A stretch of 8,755 bases of DNA from an uncultured Collinsella sp. GTDB taxonomy: Bacteria > Actinomycetota > Coriobacteriia > Coriobacteriales > Coriobacteriaceae. Numbering within the stretch: position 1 is the first letter of the stretch; the number at the start of each line of letters is the position of its first letter. The position numbers and the translations under genes were made by a program. Shown one piece after another: positions 1-6,624 of this stretch. The stretch is taken from contig CATZTY010000030.1 of the NCBI GenBank assembly GCA_958424475.1, forward strand, positions 1-8,755, read 5' to 3'. The notes under the pieces are model-generated. The model was not told where the DNA came from. It saw only the letters and a program-made list of their open reading frames with translations, and ran no database searches.

Positions 1-444
1 GTGGCACCCCTTTTATTGGGGGAACAGCGAAATCTATTTAAGCTGTTTTACCTGGACACCGGAATGCTCATGTCGTCGTATTCCAAAAGGGTCGCTCAAG
101 GCGTTTTTGATGGAGAGGCGGAAGACGCCTTTGGCATGAACATGGGGGCGGCGTTTGAGGGCTTCGTTGCCCAAGAGCTCAAAGCTCATGGATTTAGATT
201 GCGCTACTTTACGTCCAAAAAGGTCGGTGAGCTCGATTTTGTGGAAGAGACGCTCGATGGGGAAGTGCTCGCCATCGAGGTCAAATCGGGCAAGAGCTTT
301 AAGTCCCACGCGGCGCTCGATAACGCACTGGCAACGAAGGGCTACGGAATCGATCGCGCCCTGGTACTTGCGGAATGTAATCTTCACCGCGATGGTGACG
401 TGCTGTATCTGCCCATCTTTATGGCAGGGCTTTTGGAGCCGTAA
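1..444 (+). CDS. C-terminal part of a DUF4143 ATP-binding protein (AAA_14/DUF4143 family), 5' truncated by the window
   Basis: The reading frame is open at the first base of the window, so this is only the last 147 codons of a longer gene; the true start and the P-loop ATPase domain expected upstream lie outside. The visible part matches the DUF4143 region found at the C-terminus of AAA_14-type ATPases: an opening stretch ending FYLDTGML, then a helix with a conserved glutamate (about residue 57 of the visible part, in FEGFVAQEL), then GELDFV (Asp about 79) and AIEVKSG (Glu 93, Lys 95). This E...D...ExK layout resembles a PD-(D/E)XK nuclease-like fold. Such proteins are common in gut anaerobes, but their cellular role is poorly defined. 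The gene ends with TAA and converges on the next gene, leaving 37 bp between the two stops. It has no evident link to the purine cluster. Family assignment is by eye from these motifs. Confidence 0.8.
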   Translation: MAPLLLGEQRNLFKLFYLDTGMLMSSYSKRVAQGVFDGEAEDAFGMNMGAAFEGFVAQELKAHGFRLRYFTSKKVGELDFVEETLDGEVLAIEVKSGKSFKSHAALDNALATKGYGIDRALVLAECNLHRDGDVLYLPIFMAGLLEP

Positions 445-481
445 CGTGCCGCCGGCTCTTCCGGCCCTCCCTTAACCCTCG

Positions 482-1468
482 CTACTCGTCGTCTCCGTCG
501 TTGGGGTCGCCCTTGAGGGTGTTGATGTCCAGGTACTGGTTATCGTCCTCTTTTTGCTGGGTCTCCGACTCCGCTTGGGTGGGGCCGCGGAACAGCTGGA
601 ATCCCTCAAACGCAATGACGCCGAGCAGGGCAATGATAATGGCGATAAAGGCAACCTTGACTGCCTGCGGAAATTCCGAGAAACGCAGCGCCTTTTCCTC
701 GGCGTAATAATCGGCGAAGCGCTCTTCGCCCGTGCTTTTGGTATACGCCGGCGCGGACGCGGCCTCCGGGTCATATTCCGGTTCGGGCGTGGCAGCGTAC
801 GGATCGTTGAGATAATCGCTCGATGCGGTGCCATAATCCTCGGTCTCGATGCGACCGGTGCCAGCATAGCCATCGGAATAATCGGAATATGCCGCACCGT
901 CCTCATAGTCCGCGGCGCTCGTGTTGGCGGCAAAAAGTGGGTTAACTGGAACATCGAGCGCCGGCATGCCGGTAGAGGTCTCATCCAGATCGGCTGCAGC
1001 CCAGGAATCGTGGGTAACCTGATGGGCAACGGGCTCATCGAGCCTTGTGACCGGAGGCTTGCGTGCCGCAGGAACAGGCAACTGCTGGGCGCTGTACATA
1101 ACGGTGCTGTCGGCCGATTTGCCCTGCGCCGCAGCAGCGAGAAATGCCGCCGTCTCGGACGGGTCGCTTGCGGGGCGGGGAGCGGGCGCGGGCGCCGAAG
1201 TGGGTGCGGGCGTAGGCGCGGGCGACGAAACAGGCGACTGCGCAGGAGTCGGCGCAGATGCGGGCTTAGGCACAAGTGCGGGATTGGGACTTGACGGGCG
1301 AGCCCCGCCGCCCATGAGTTCGTCGGCGGTCCACGGGCGATCATCCATCACGTCGTCAAGGCTTAGCGAAAACAGGTCGTCTTCACCCTCATCGAACATG
1401 CGGTGCACATGTCCACCAATTGCCGGAATCAATCCGCGACCGGTGCATGATGCCTTGCTCATCGCCAT
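482..1468 (-). CDS. Uncharacterised proline/alanine-rich acidic protein with one C-terminal transmembrane segment
   Basis: I do not recognise a family for this 328-residue protein. The ATG at 1468 was chosen because a GAAAGGATGG ribosome binding site (1475-1484) precedes it and a perfect TATAAT lies about 35 bp upstream; codons of the open frame reaching back to 1564 would sit before that promoter. A second ATG two codons in (1462) is also possible. Residues 1-55 are acidic (DEGEDDLFSLSLDDVMDD). Residues about 60-100 are almost entirely Pro, Ala and Ser in a PAPTPAP-like pattern. Residues about 190-255 are rich in Tyr, Asp, Ser and Glu. A hydrophobic helix at about 272-293 (VAFIAIIIALLGVIAFEGF) is followed by a 35-residue acidic tail. 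No signal peptide is seen, so the long disordered N-terminus is probably cytoplasmic and the tail external. It may be an envelope or scaffold-type protein; function is unknown. Confidence 0.75.
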   Translation of the reverse strand: MAMSKASCTGRGLIPAIGGHVHRMFDEGEDDLFSLSLDDVMDDRPWTADELMGGGARPSSPNPALVPKPASAPTPAQSPVSSPAPTPAPTSAPAPAPRPASDPSETAAFLAAAAQGKSADSTVMYSAQQLPVPAARKPPVTRLDEPVAHQVTHDSWAAADLDETSTGMPALDVPVNPLFAANTSAADYEDGAAYSDYSDGYAGTGRIETEDYGTASSDYLNDPYAATPEPEYDPEAASAPAYTKSTGEERFADYYAEEKALRFSEFPQAVKVAFIAIIIALLGVIAFEGFQLFRGPTQAESETQQKEDDNQYLDINTLKGDPNDGDDE

Positions 1469-1502
1469 TCTGTTCCATCCTTTCGAAATACTAATGACAT
1501 CG

Positions 1503-1508
1503 ATTATA
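1503..1508 (-). promoter_or_regulatory. Perfect -10 box (TATAAT) upstream of the proline-rich membrane protein gene
   Basis: Read on the - strand the sequence is CATATAATCG, an exact TATAAT. Transcription would start near 1496, giving a leader of about 28 nt that contains the GAAAGGATGG ribosome binding site of the gene starting at 1468. No good TTGACA-like -35 is visible 16-18 bp upstream, so the promoter may be activator-assisted or the match may be partly chance. It indicates that this gene is transcribed separately from the regulator gene that precedes it on the same strand. Confidence 0.5.
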
Positions 1509-1591
1509 TGGAACTTCCCAAGCGGCTCGGTCTTGGATTCGCGCTTTCCAGAACTCGCGCCCAAAAGGGGAGGAGCAATCTAGGCGAGTGC

Positions 1592-2245
1592 CTACTTGTC
1601 ACCGGCCGCCGCCTTGGCCTCATTGAGGTAGCTATAGAAGCTGTACTTGGAGATGCCAAAGAACTCGCAGGCGCGCTCGCTCGACTTGGAAATGAGGAAG
1701 GCGCCGCGACGGTCGAGGTAGCCAATGGCACGAATGCGCTCGTCTTTGGTCATGAGCGCCGCGGGCTTGCCCACAAACTGCTCGCACTCGTGCAGCAGGT
1801 CCTCGAGCAGGTCGCCGATGTTCTTGGTAATGGGCTCGGGCTCGGTATAGCCCGTGCCGCCGGTGCCGGTAAAGGCGTCGAGCGAACGCTCAAAAGCCTT
1901 CATAAGCGTAATGTCAAAGTTGATGCCCAAAATGCCGACGGGCTTGCCCTCGTCGTTGCGGATAAAGATGGTCGACGATTTGAGTAGCTTGCCATCGGTG
2001 GTTTTGGTGAGGTATGGCTCGCGGTCGTGCACGTCGGCGGTGCCCTCGTGCATGGACTCAAGCACAATATGGCTGGGACCGTCACCCAGTTTGCGCCCGC
2101 TGACGTGGCCGTTTTCGATCACTACGATGGAGTGGTCCACGTCCTCGGTCTCCAGATCGTGGACGACGACTTCGCAGTTGGGACCAAATTGGAGCGCCAG
2201 ACCGTGTGCGAGGCGCTTGTAAAACTCAATCTGTGCGGGGGTCAT
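1592..2245 (-). CDS. YheO-like PAS_6 / HTH_22 transcriptional regulator, divergent from ygeX
   Basis: This 217-residue protein has the two-domain build of the YheO/DauR family. A PAS_6 (YheO-like) domain at about residues 5-118 carries the typical stretches VVVHDL, GRKLGD and the S-T-I-F-I-R-N-D-E-G / GILGINFDIT strands. A C-terminal HTH_22 domain at about 155-212 includes GYLDRRGAFLI and the likely recognition helix region FGISKYSFYSYL. The ATG at 2245 is preceded at 5 nt by AGGAAGG; the open frame continues to an ATG at 2332, but those 29 residues have no such site and no family likeness. Family members sense small ligands and act as local repressors or activators; DauR, for example, controls D-arginine catabolism. 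The gene is divergent from ygeX across 277 bp, so the likely target is the ygeX-ygeY-ygeW operon. The ligand may be a purine breakdown product, but that is inference. Confidence 0.88.
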   Translation of the reverse strand: MTPAQIEFYKRLAHGLALQFGPNCEVVVHDLETEDVDHSIVVIENGHVSGRKLGDGPSHIVLESMHEGTADVHDREPYLTKTTDGKLLKSSTIFIRNDEGKPVGILGINFDITLMKAFERSLDAFTGTGGTGYTEPEPITKNIGDLLEDLLHECEQFVGKPAALMTKDERIRAIGYLDRRGAFLISKSSERACEFFGISKYSFYSYLNEAKAAAGDK

Positions 2246-2250
2246 GGGTG

Positions 2251-2257
2251 CCTTCCT
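2251..2257 (-). promoter_or_regulatory. Ribosome binding site fixing the regulator start
   Basis: On the - strand AGGAAGG stands 5 nt before the ATG at 2245. It selects this start over the in-frame ATGs at 2275 and 2332, giving a protein that begins MTPAQIEFYK, directly at the PAS_6 domain. Confidence 0.75.
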
Positions 2258-2391
2258 AAAAATTAGTTTGGGCATACTTTGCCATAAACCACACCTGTTC
2301 GCAAATAACGAAAGCGTCGCTGCGTTATACAACCGTTCGGCGGCGAAAAAGTACCGATTACGGCAACAAACAATTCGTTAGGTTTAGCAAT

Positions 2392-2428
2392 CAAAAAGTG
2401 TGATAGAACATTACTAACAAACTTTTTG
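2392..2428. repeat. Perfect 8-bp inverted repeat, candidate operator
   Basis: CAAAAAGT (2392-2399) and ACTTTTTG (2421-2428) are exact reverse complements separated by 21 bp, with arm centres 29 bp apart. The right arm overlaps a second small palindrome, AACAAA-CTT-TTTGTT (2416-2430). The position midway between regulator and ygeX fits a binding site for a dimeric or tetrameric regulator such as the neighbouring YheO-like protein. Both arms are A/T tracts, so chance pairing in AT-rich DNA remains possible. Confidence 0.4.
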
Positions 2429-2522
2429 TTTGGCATCCACATAAAAGTTCAGTCGCATGAATGGGAATGGGCTGAAACGCGTATGCGGGGGCCGGCAAGA
2501 GAGGACTTAAGGAGTTCACCGT

Positions 2523-3737
2523 ATGGCCGATAAGATCCAGTGGGCGGGCAACACGATGCCCAAGAGCGATGACAAGCACTTGGGAATCATGAGCCTCGAC
2601 CACGTGAAGAAGGCCCGTGCCTTCCACCAGTCGTTCCCTCAATATACCGTCACTCCGCTTGCCCGTCTGGACGGTCAGGCTGCGCGCCTGGGCCTGTCCA
2701 ACCTGTGCGTTAAGGACGAGAGCTATCGCTTTGGCCTCAACGCCTTTAAGGTCCTGGGCGGTTCGTTTGCCATGGCCAACTACATTGCCGACGAGACCGG
2801 CAAGGACGTTGCCGAGTGCACCTTCGATTACCTGACCTCCGATCAGCTTGCCAAGGACTTTGGCCAAGCTACCTTCTTTACCGCCACCGACGGCAACCAT
2901 GGTCGCGGTGTGGCATGGGCTGCCAACAAGCTGGGCCAGAAGGCCGTCGTGCACATGCCCAAGGGTTCCACCAAGCCCCGCTTCGATAACATCGCCGCCG
3001 AGGGCGCCACGGTGACCATCGAAGAGGTCAACTACGACGAGTGCGTGCGCATGGCCGCCGCCGAGGCCGACGCCTGCGAGCGCGGCGTTATCGTTCAGGA
3101 CACCGCCTGGGAGGGCTACGAGAAGATCCCGTCCTGGATCATGGAGGGTTACGGCACCATGGCCTCCGAAGCTGCCGAGCAGCTGCGCGAGATGGCCATC
3201 AACCGCCCGACGCACGTGTTTGTCCAGGCTGGCGTGGGTTCGCTCGCCGGCGCCGTGGTGGGCTACTTCTCCAACCTGTATCCCGATAACCCGCCCACCT
3301 TCGTCGTGGTTGAGTGCGCGCCTGCTGCCTGCCTGTACAAGGGCGCTGCCGCCGGCGATGGCGATCCGCGTATCGTGGACGGCGACATGCCTTCCATCAT
3401 GGCCGGTCTGTGCTGCGGCGAGCCCAACATTCTGGGCTGGGATATCCTGCGCAACCACACCACCGCCTTCGTGTCCTGCCCCGACTGGGTCACCGCTCGC
3501 GGCATGCGCACCCTGGGCGCTCCCGAGAAGGGCGACCCGCGCGTCATCTCCGGCGAGTCCGGCGCTGTGACCACCGGCCTGGTCGAGACCCTCATGCTCG
3601 ATCCCGAGTACGCCGAGCTCAAGGAACTCATCGGCCTGGACAAGACGAGCTCCGTGCTCTGCTTCTCCACCGAGGGCGACACGGACCCCGACCAGTATCG
3701 CCGTATTGTTTGGGAAGGCGAATATCCCACTTGCTAA
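2523..3737 (+). CDS. ygeX: 2,3-diaminopropionate ammonia-lyase (YgeX)
   Basis: This 404-residue protein is a fold-type II PLP enzyme that splits 2,3-diaminopropionate into pyruvate and two ammonia in the cytoplasm. The PLP-binding lysine is Lys76 in FGLNAFKVLGG. An Asp at 123 (in ATDGNHGRG) and an Asp at 193 (in VQDTAWEGY) sit where the catalytic aspartates of E. coli YgeX are found. The phosphate-binding loop is QAGVGSLAG (235-243). Length is close to E. coli YgeX (about 398). AAGGAG stands 8 nt before the ATG. It is the first gene of the + strand cluster, faces the PAS regulator, and is followed after 74 bp by ygeY. In purine-degrading gut bacteria ygeX belongs to the gene set needed for anaerobic uric acid breakdown, which suggests diaminopropionate or a derivative as an intermediate. 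Codon use is strongly biased, consistent with high expression. No damage is seen. Confidence 0.95.
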   Translation: MADKIQWAGNTMPKSDDKHLGIMSLDHVKKARAFHQSFPQYTVTPLARLDGQAARLGLSNLCVKDESYRFGLNAFKVLGGSFAMANYIADETGKDVAECTFDYLTSDQLAKDFGQATFFTATDGNHGRGVAWAANKLGQKAVVHMPKGSTKPRFDNIAAEGATVTIEEVNYDECVRMAAAEADACERGVIVQDTAWEGYEKIPSWIMEGYGTMASEAAEQLREMAINRPTHVFVQAGVGSLAGAVVGYFSNLYPDNPPTFVVVECAPAACLYKGAAAGDGDPRIVDGDMPSIMAGLCCGEPNILGWDILRNHTTAFVSCPDWVTARGMRTLGAPEKGDPRVISGESGAVTTGLVETLMLDPEYAELKELIGLDKTSSVLCFSTEGDTDPDQYRRIVWEGEYPTC

Positions 3738-3744
3738 TCGTTGG

Positions 3745-3771
3745 GGCGGAGTCAATAGGTATCGCTCCGCC
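3745..3771 (+). other. Hairpin in the ygeX-ygeY gap
   Basis: GGCGGAG (3745-3751) and CTCCGCC (3765-3771) pair perfectly over 7 bp with a 13-nt loop, starting 8 nt after the ygeX stop. Six T follow at 3786-3791, but 14 nt away from the stem, so this is not a standard terminator. It may stabilise or process the mRNA between ygeX and ygeY, or be a weak attenuator. Confidence 0.4.
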
Positions 3772-3811
3772 ACCTCACAGGTAGATTTTTTCGTTTGAAA
3801 GGTTATGAACA

Positions 3812-5197
3812 ATGGCTAAAGAACTCGATTTCGACGCTATCAAGGCTGCTGCTGAGTCTCATCGTGCTGATATGACTCGCTTCCTGCGCGCTATGATCTC
3901 CCACCCCTCTGAGTCCTGCGAGGAGGGTGAGGTTGTTGCCTGTATTAAGGCCGAGATGGAGAGCCTTGGCTATGACGAGGTCAAGGTCGACGGCCTGGGC
4001 AACGTCATGGGCTTTATGGGCGAGGGCGACAAGATCATCGCCATCGACTCTCACATCGACACCGTTGGCATCGGCAACATCGAGAACTGGGATGCCGATC
4101 CCTATGAGGGCTACGAGACCGACGAGATCATCTACGGCCGCGGCGGCTCCGACCAGGAGGGTGGCATGGCTTCTGCTACCTACGCTGCCAAGATGATGAA
4201 GGACATGGGTCTCATCCCCGAGGGCTACAAGATCATGGTCGTCGGCACCGTCCAGGAAGAGGACTGCGACGGCATGTGCTGGCAGTACATCTACAACAAG
4301 GACGGCATTAAGCCCGAGTTCGTCATTTCCACCGAGCCCACCGACGGCGGCATCTATCGCGGTCACCGCGGTCGCATGGAGATTCGCGTCGACGTTCACG
4401 GCACCTCCTGCCACGGCTCCGCTCCCGACCGCGGCGATAACGCCATCTACAAGATGGCCGACATCATCGCCGACGTCCGCGCCCTCAACAACAACGGCTG
4501 CGACGAGTCGACCGACATCAAGGGCCTCGTCAAGATGCTCGACCCCAAGTACAACCCCGAGCACTTCGAGGACGCCCGCTTCCTGGGCCGCGGCACCTGC
4601 ACCGTCAGCCAGATCTTCTACACCAGCCCCAGCCGTTGCGCCGTGGCTGATTCCTGCGCCATCTCCATCGACCGTCGCATGACCGCCGGTGAGACCTGGG
4701 AGTCCTGCCTGGACGAGATCCGCAACCTGCCGGCTGCCAAGAAGTACGGCGACGACGTGAAGGTCTCCATGTACATGTACGACCGTCCGTCCTGGACCGG
4801 CGAGGTCTACGAGACCGAGGCTTACTTCCCCACGTGGATCAACAAGGAGACTGCTCCGCACGTCAAGGCCCTCGTCGACGCCCACAAGGCCATGTTCGGT
4901 GACGAGCGCATCGGCTGCGAGCCCAGCATGGACAAGCGCACCGGTCGTCCGCTGTGCGACAAGTGGACCTTCTCCACGAACTGCGTTTCCATCCAGGGCC
5001 GCTATGGCATCCCCTGCGTGGGCTTTGGCCCGGGTGCCGAGTCTCAGGCTCACGCTCCCAACGAGGTCACCTACAAGGACGACCTGGTCACCGCTGCCGC
5101 CATGTACGTGGCTGCCCTGAATCTCTACGATCCGAGCAAGGCCGATGGCGACGCCACCGTGTTCCGCGCCGGTCTGACCAACAACAAGATCGATTAG
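3812..5197 (+). CDS. ygeY: YgeY-type M20 metallohydrolase (selenium metabolism-linked hydrolase family)
   Basis: This 461-residue M20 family zinc hydrolase acts on amide bonds; the substrate in this pathway is not established, with a ureido or amide purine-breakdown product being likely. The metal and catalytic residues of the family are in place: His81 and Asp83 (DSHIDT), bridging Asp114 (GGSDQEGG), Glu149/Glu150 (VQEEDCDG), Glu175 (STEPTD) and His414 (ESQAHAPNE). The dimerisation or lid domain starts near 182 (RGHRGRMEI) and contains [13 protein letters not shown]. The ATG at 3812 is preceded by GAAAGG (3797-3802). E. coli YgeY is about 403 residues from memory; the extra length seems to lie around 228-257, around 364-385, and in the C-terminal tail. 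It follows ygeX by 74 bp and precedes ygeW by 201 bp, as in yge clusters elsewhere. Codon use points to high expression, with T-ending codons concentrated in the first 30 codons. Confidence 0.93.
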   Translation: MAKELDFDAIKAAAESHRADMTRFLRAMISHPSESCEEGEVVACIKAEMESLGYDEVKVDGLGNVMGFMGEGDKIIAIDSHIDTVGIGNIENWDADPYEGYETDEIIYGRGGSDQEGGMASATYAAKMMKDMGLIPEGYKIMVVGTVQEEDCDGMCWQYIYNKDGIKPEFVISTEPTDGGIYRGHRGRMEIRVDVHGTSCHGSAPDRGDNAIYKMADIIADVRALNNNGCDESTDIKGLVKMLDPKYNPEHFEDARFLGRGTCTVSQIFYTSPSRCAVADSCAISIDRRMTAGETWESCLDEIRNLPAAKKYGDDVKVSMYMYDRPSWTGEVYETEAYFPTWINKETAPHVKALVDAHKAMFGDERIGCEPSMDKRTGRPLCDKWTFSTNCVSIQGRYGIPCVGFGPGAESQAHAPNEVTYKDDLVTAAAMYVAALNLYDPSKADGDATVFRAGLTNNKID

Positions 5198-5218
5198 TCC
5201 CATTTCTCGATTTTGTTG
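5182..5218 (+). other. 12-bp hairpin straddling the ygeY stop codon
   Basis: CAACAAGATCGA (5182-5193) pairs with TCGATTTTGTTG (5207-5218) over 12 positions, one of them a G-U wobble. The 13-nt loop contains the TAG stop (5195-5197). The stem is A/U-rich and no T-tract follows it, so it is not a textbook terminator. It could mark the ygeY mRNA 3' end, slow ribosome release or act in RNA processing. The left arm is coding, so part of the pairing could be accidental. Confidence 0.4.
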
Positions 5219-5219
5219 A

Positions 5220-5244
5220 GCCGGGGACAGTTTATGCCCCTGGC
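5220..5244 (+). repeat. REP-like hairpin (GCCGGGG...CCCCTGGC)
   Basis: GCCGGGG (5220-5226) pairs with CCCCTGGC (5237-5244) with a single bulged T and a 10-nt loop. The GGGGACAG...CCCCTGGCACC wording resembles REP-type repeats dispersed by REP-associated Y1 transposases in other bacteria. That resemblance is from memory, and only one copy is present in this window, so the repeat nature cannot be confirmed here. Confidence 0.35.
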
Positions 5245-5252
5245 ACCTCCTG

Positions 5253-5280
5253 TTGACTTGGGGCCCGCGGTCGTTATCTC
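5253..5280 (+). promoter_or_regulatory. Weak candidate promoter upstream of ygeW
   Basis: TTGACT (5253-5258, five of six matches to the -35 consensus) is followed after 16 bp by TATCTC (5275-5280, three of six matches to the -10 consensus). It would give ygeW its own transcript with a leader of more than 110 nt. The poor -10 and the overlap with a GC-rich hairpin keep this tentative. Confidence 0.25.
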
Positions 5281-5307
5281 CCATGCTTCCTCGACGGTGG
5301 CGGGTCC
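5261..5307 (+). other. Third hairpin in the ygeY-ygeW gap
   Basis: GGGCCCGC (5261-5268) pairs with GCGGGTCC (5300-5307) over 8 positions with one G-U pair. Inside it GTCG (5270-5273) pairs with CGAC (5292-5295), leaving an 18-nt terminal loop and a small asymmetric internal loop. With the two hairpins before it, the gap forms a row of three possible RNA structures. I do not recognise a known riboswitch class. Confidence 0.3.
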
Positions 5308-5383
5308 TCGTCATAGCGCTCTGCATGTTCTAGCCACACGCGCATGCCGGAGCGCATCTACTCATTGCGATCGTTTCACCTTT

Positions 5384-5391
5384 AGAAAGGA
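5384..5391 (+). promoter_or_regulatory. Ribosome binding site fixing the ygeW start
   Basis: AGAAAGGA stands 7 nt before the ATG at 5399. It settles the start even though the frame stays open upstream as far as 5213; that upstream stretch runs through the hairpins and reads as no recognisable protein. Confidence 0.7.
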
Positions 5392-5398
5392 CATTTAC

Positions 5399-6601
5399 AT
5401 GGACGCCAAGTTTACCGAGCTCGTCGAGCAGCTGAACGGACTCGACTTTAAGGGTATGTACGGCAGCGACTTCCTGCACACCTGGGACAAGACCACCGAT
5501 GAGCTCAAGGCTCTCTACATCGTCGCCGACGCCCTGCGCGAGCTGCGTGAGAACAACGTTTCGTCCAAGATCTTCGACTCGGGCCTGGCCGTCTCCCTGT
5601 TCCGCGACAACTCCACCCGTACGCGCTTCTCTTTCTCTAAGGCCGCCAACCTGCTCGGCCTTGAGCTGCAGGACCTGGACGAGAAGAAGTCCCAGATCGC
5701 CCACGGCGAGACCGTCCGCGAGACCGCTACCATGATCTCCTTCATGGCCGACGTCATCGGCATCCGCGACGACATGTACATCGGCAAGGGCGACGCCTAC
5801 ATGGCCGAGGTCTCCGAGTCTGTCCAACAGGCTTACGAGGACGGCGTTCTGGATCACCGTCCCACGCTCATCTCCCTGCAGTCCGACTCCGATCATCCCA
5901 CGCAGTCCTCTGCCGACATGCTCTACCTCATCAACGAGTTTGGCGGCCTCGAGAACCTCAAGGGCAAGAAGGTTGCCGTTACCTGGGCCTATTCGCCCTC
6001 TTACGGCAAGCCGCTGTCCTGCCCGCAGTCGCTGATCAGCCTGCTGCCCCGCTTTGGCATGGACGTCACCCTGGCCCACCCCGAGGGCTACGACCTCATG
6101 CCCGAGGTCGTCGAGCGCGCCAAGGGCTATGCCGCCGAGTCCGGCACCACCTTTAAGCAGGTCAACACCATGGCCGAGGCCTTCGAGGGCGCCGACATCG
6201 TGATCCCCAAGAGCTGGGCTCCGTTTGCCGCCATGGAGAAGCGTACCAATCTGTACGCCGAGGGCGACGACGCCGGCATCGCTGCGCTCGAGAAGGAGCT
6301 GCTCGCCCAGAACGCCACCCATCAGGACTGGTGCTCCACGACCGAGCTCATGGAGAAGACTGCCAACGGCCAGGACACCATCTTTATGCACCCGCTGCCC
6401 GCCGACATCTCCGGTGTCTCCTGCGAGCACGGCGAGGTTAACGCCGACGTCTTCGACATGCACCGCGTGGGCATGTACAAGGAGGCCAGCTACAAGCCGT
6501 ACGCCATCGCGGCCATGATGTTCCTGCAGAAGGTTGCCGATCCCGCCGCTACCCTCAAGGCCCTCGACGAGCGCAACACCGCCCGTTGGTTCCAGGCCTA
6601 A
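5399..6601 (+). CDS. ygeW: YgeW, knotted carbamoyltransferase of the ATCase/OTCase superfamily
   Basis: This 400-residue cytoplasmic transcarbamylase carries the superfamily signatures: the carbamoyl-phosphate loop STRTR (72-76, within RDNSTRTRFSF), HPTQ (166-169, within SDSDHPTQSSAD) and HPLPADI (331-337). Length is close to E. coli YgeW (about 396), a knotted, probably catabolic transcarbamylase that is neither ornithine nor aspartate carbamoyltransferase; its physiological substrate is not firmly known. Next to ygeX, a 2,3-diaminopropionate or related ureido compound is a natural guess (inference). In the E. coli cluster a carbamate kinase (YqeA) lies nearby and could make ATP from the carbamoyl phosphate formed; no such kinase is in this window. 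The gene lies 201 bp after ygeY across a hairpin-rich gap and is followed by a strong terminator. Codon use is highly biased, like ygeX and ygeY. The frame is intact. Confidence 0.94.
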   Translation: MDAKFTELVEQLNGLDFKGMYGSDFLHTWDKTTDELKALYIVADALRELRENNVSSKIFDSGLAVSLFRDNSTRTRFSFSKAANLLGLELQDLDEKKSQIAHGETVRETATMISFMADVIGIRDDMYIGKGDAYMAEVSESVQQAYEDGVLDHRPTLISLQSDSDHPTQSSADMLYLINEFGGLENLKGKKVAVTWAYSPSYGKPLSCPQSLISLLPRFGMDVTLAHPEGYDLMPEVVERAKGYAAESGTTFKQVNTMAEAFEGADIVIPKSWAPFAAMEKRTNLYAEGDDAGIAALEKELLAQNATHQDWCSTTELMEKTANGQDTIFMHPLPADISGVSCEHGEVNADVFDMHRVGMYKEASYKPYAIAAMMFLQKVADPAATLKALDERNTARWFQA

Positions 6602-6624
6602 AGCCGGGTTGAGGTAAGCCATGT

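Larger units (their letters stand above)
2246..2522. promoter_or_regulatory. Divergent intergenic region between the regulator gene and ygeX
   Basis: These 277 bp separate two divergently transcribed genes and are clearly richer in A and T (especially 2340-2450) than the coding DNA around them, as expected for a shared promoter-operator region. On the - strand TATAAC (2324-2329) is a possible -10 for the regulator, but no good -35 accompanies it. On the + strand TAGAAC (2404-2409) and CATAAA near 2440 are weak -10 candidates, also without a convincing -35. The ygeX ribosome binding site is AAGGAG (2509-2514), 8 nt before its ATG. The most striking element is the inverted repeat listed separately at 2392-2428. 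I cannot place the transcription starts with confidence. Confidence 0.55.

Noticed and set aside
436..458. GAGCCG/CGGCTC hairpin between the convergent genes as a bidirectional terminator
   Set aside because: The 6-bp stem is not followed by a T-tract on either strand, and the left arm lies in coding sequence.
1180..1265. GGGCGCGGGCG-like tandem repeat
   Set aside because: It is the coding DNA of the PAPTPAP-type linker and shows no regular unit or spacer pattern of a CRISPR array or satellite.
554..1294. Open frames on the + strand opposite the proline-rich gene
   Set aside because: They are Arg/Gly-rich shadows of a GC-rich Pro/Ala coding region, without ribosome binding sites; the - strand frame has a promoter, a ribosome binding site and a coherent transmembrane helix.
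1520..1591. Possible terminator after the regulator gene on the - strand
   Set aside because: Only a 5-bp stem (CTCGC/GCGAG) with a large loop and no proper T-tract could be drawn.
2246..2332. 29-residue N-terminal extension of the PAS regulator
   Set aside because: The AGGAAGG site and family similarity both place the start at 2245.
2399..2415. Possible CRP-type site (TGTGA at 2399-2403)
   Set aside because: Only one half-site is present; the opposite half reads ATTAC rather than TCACA.
5213..5398. 62-codon upstream in-frame extension of ygeW
   Set aside because: It lacks a ribosome binding site, crosses the hairpins, and would add residues not found in YgeW proteins; a good site precedes the ATG at 5399.
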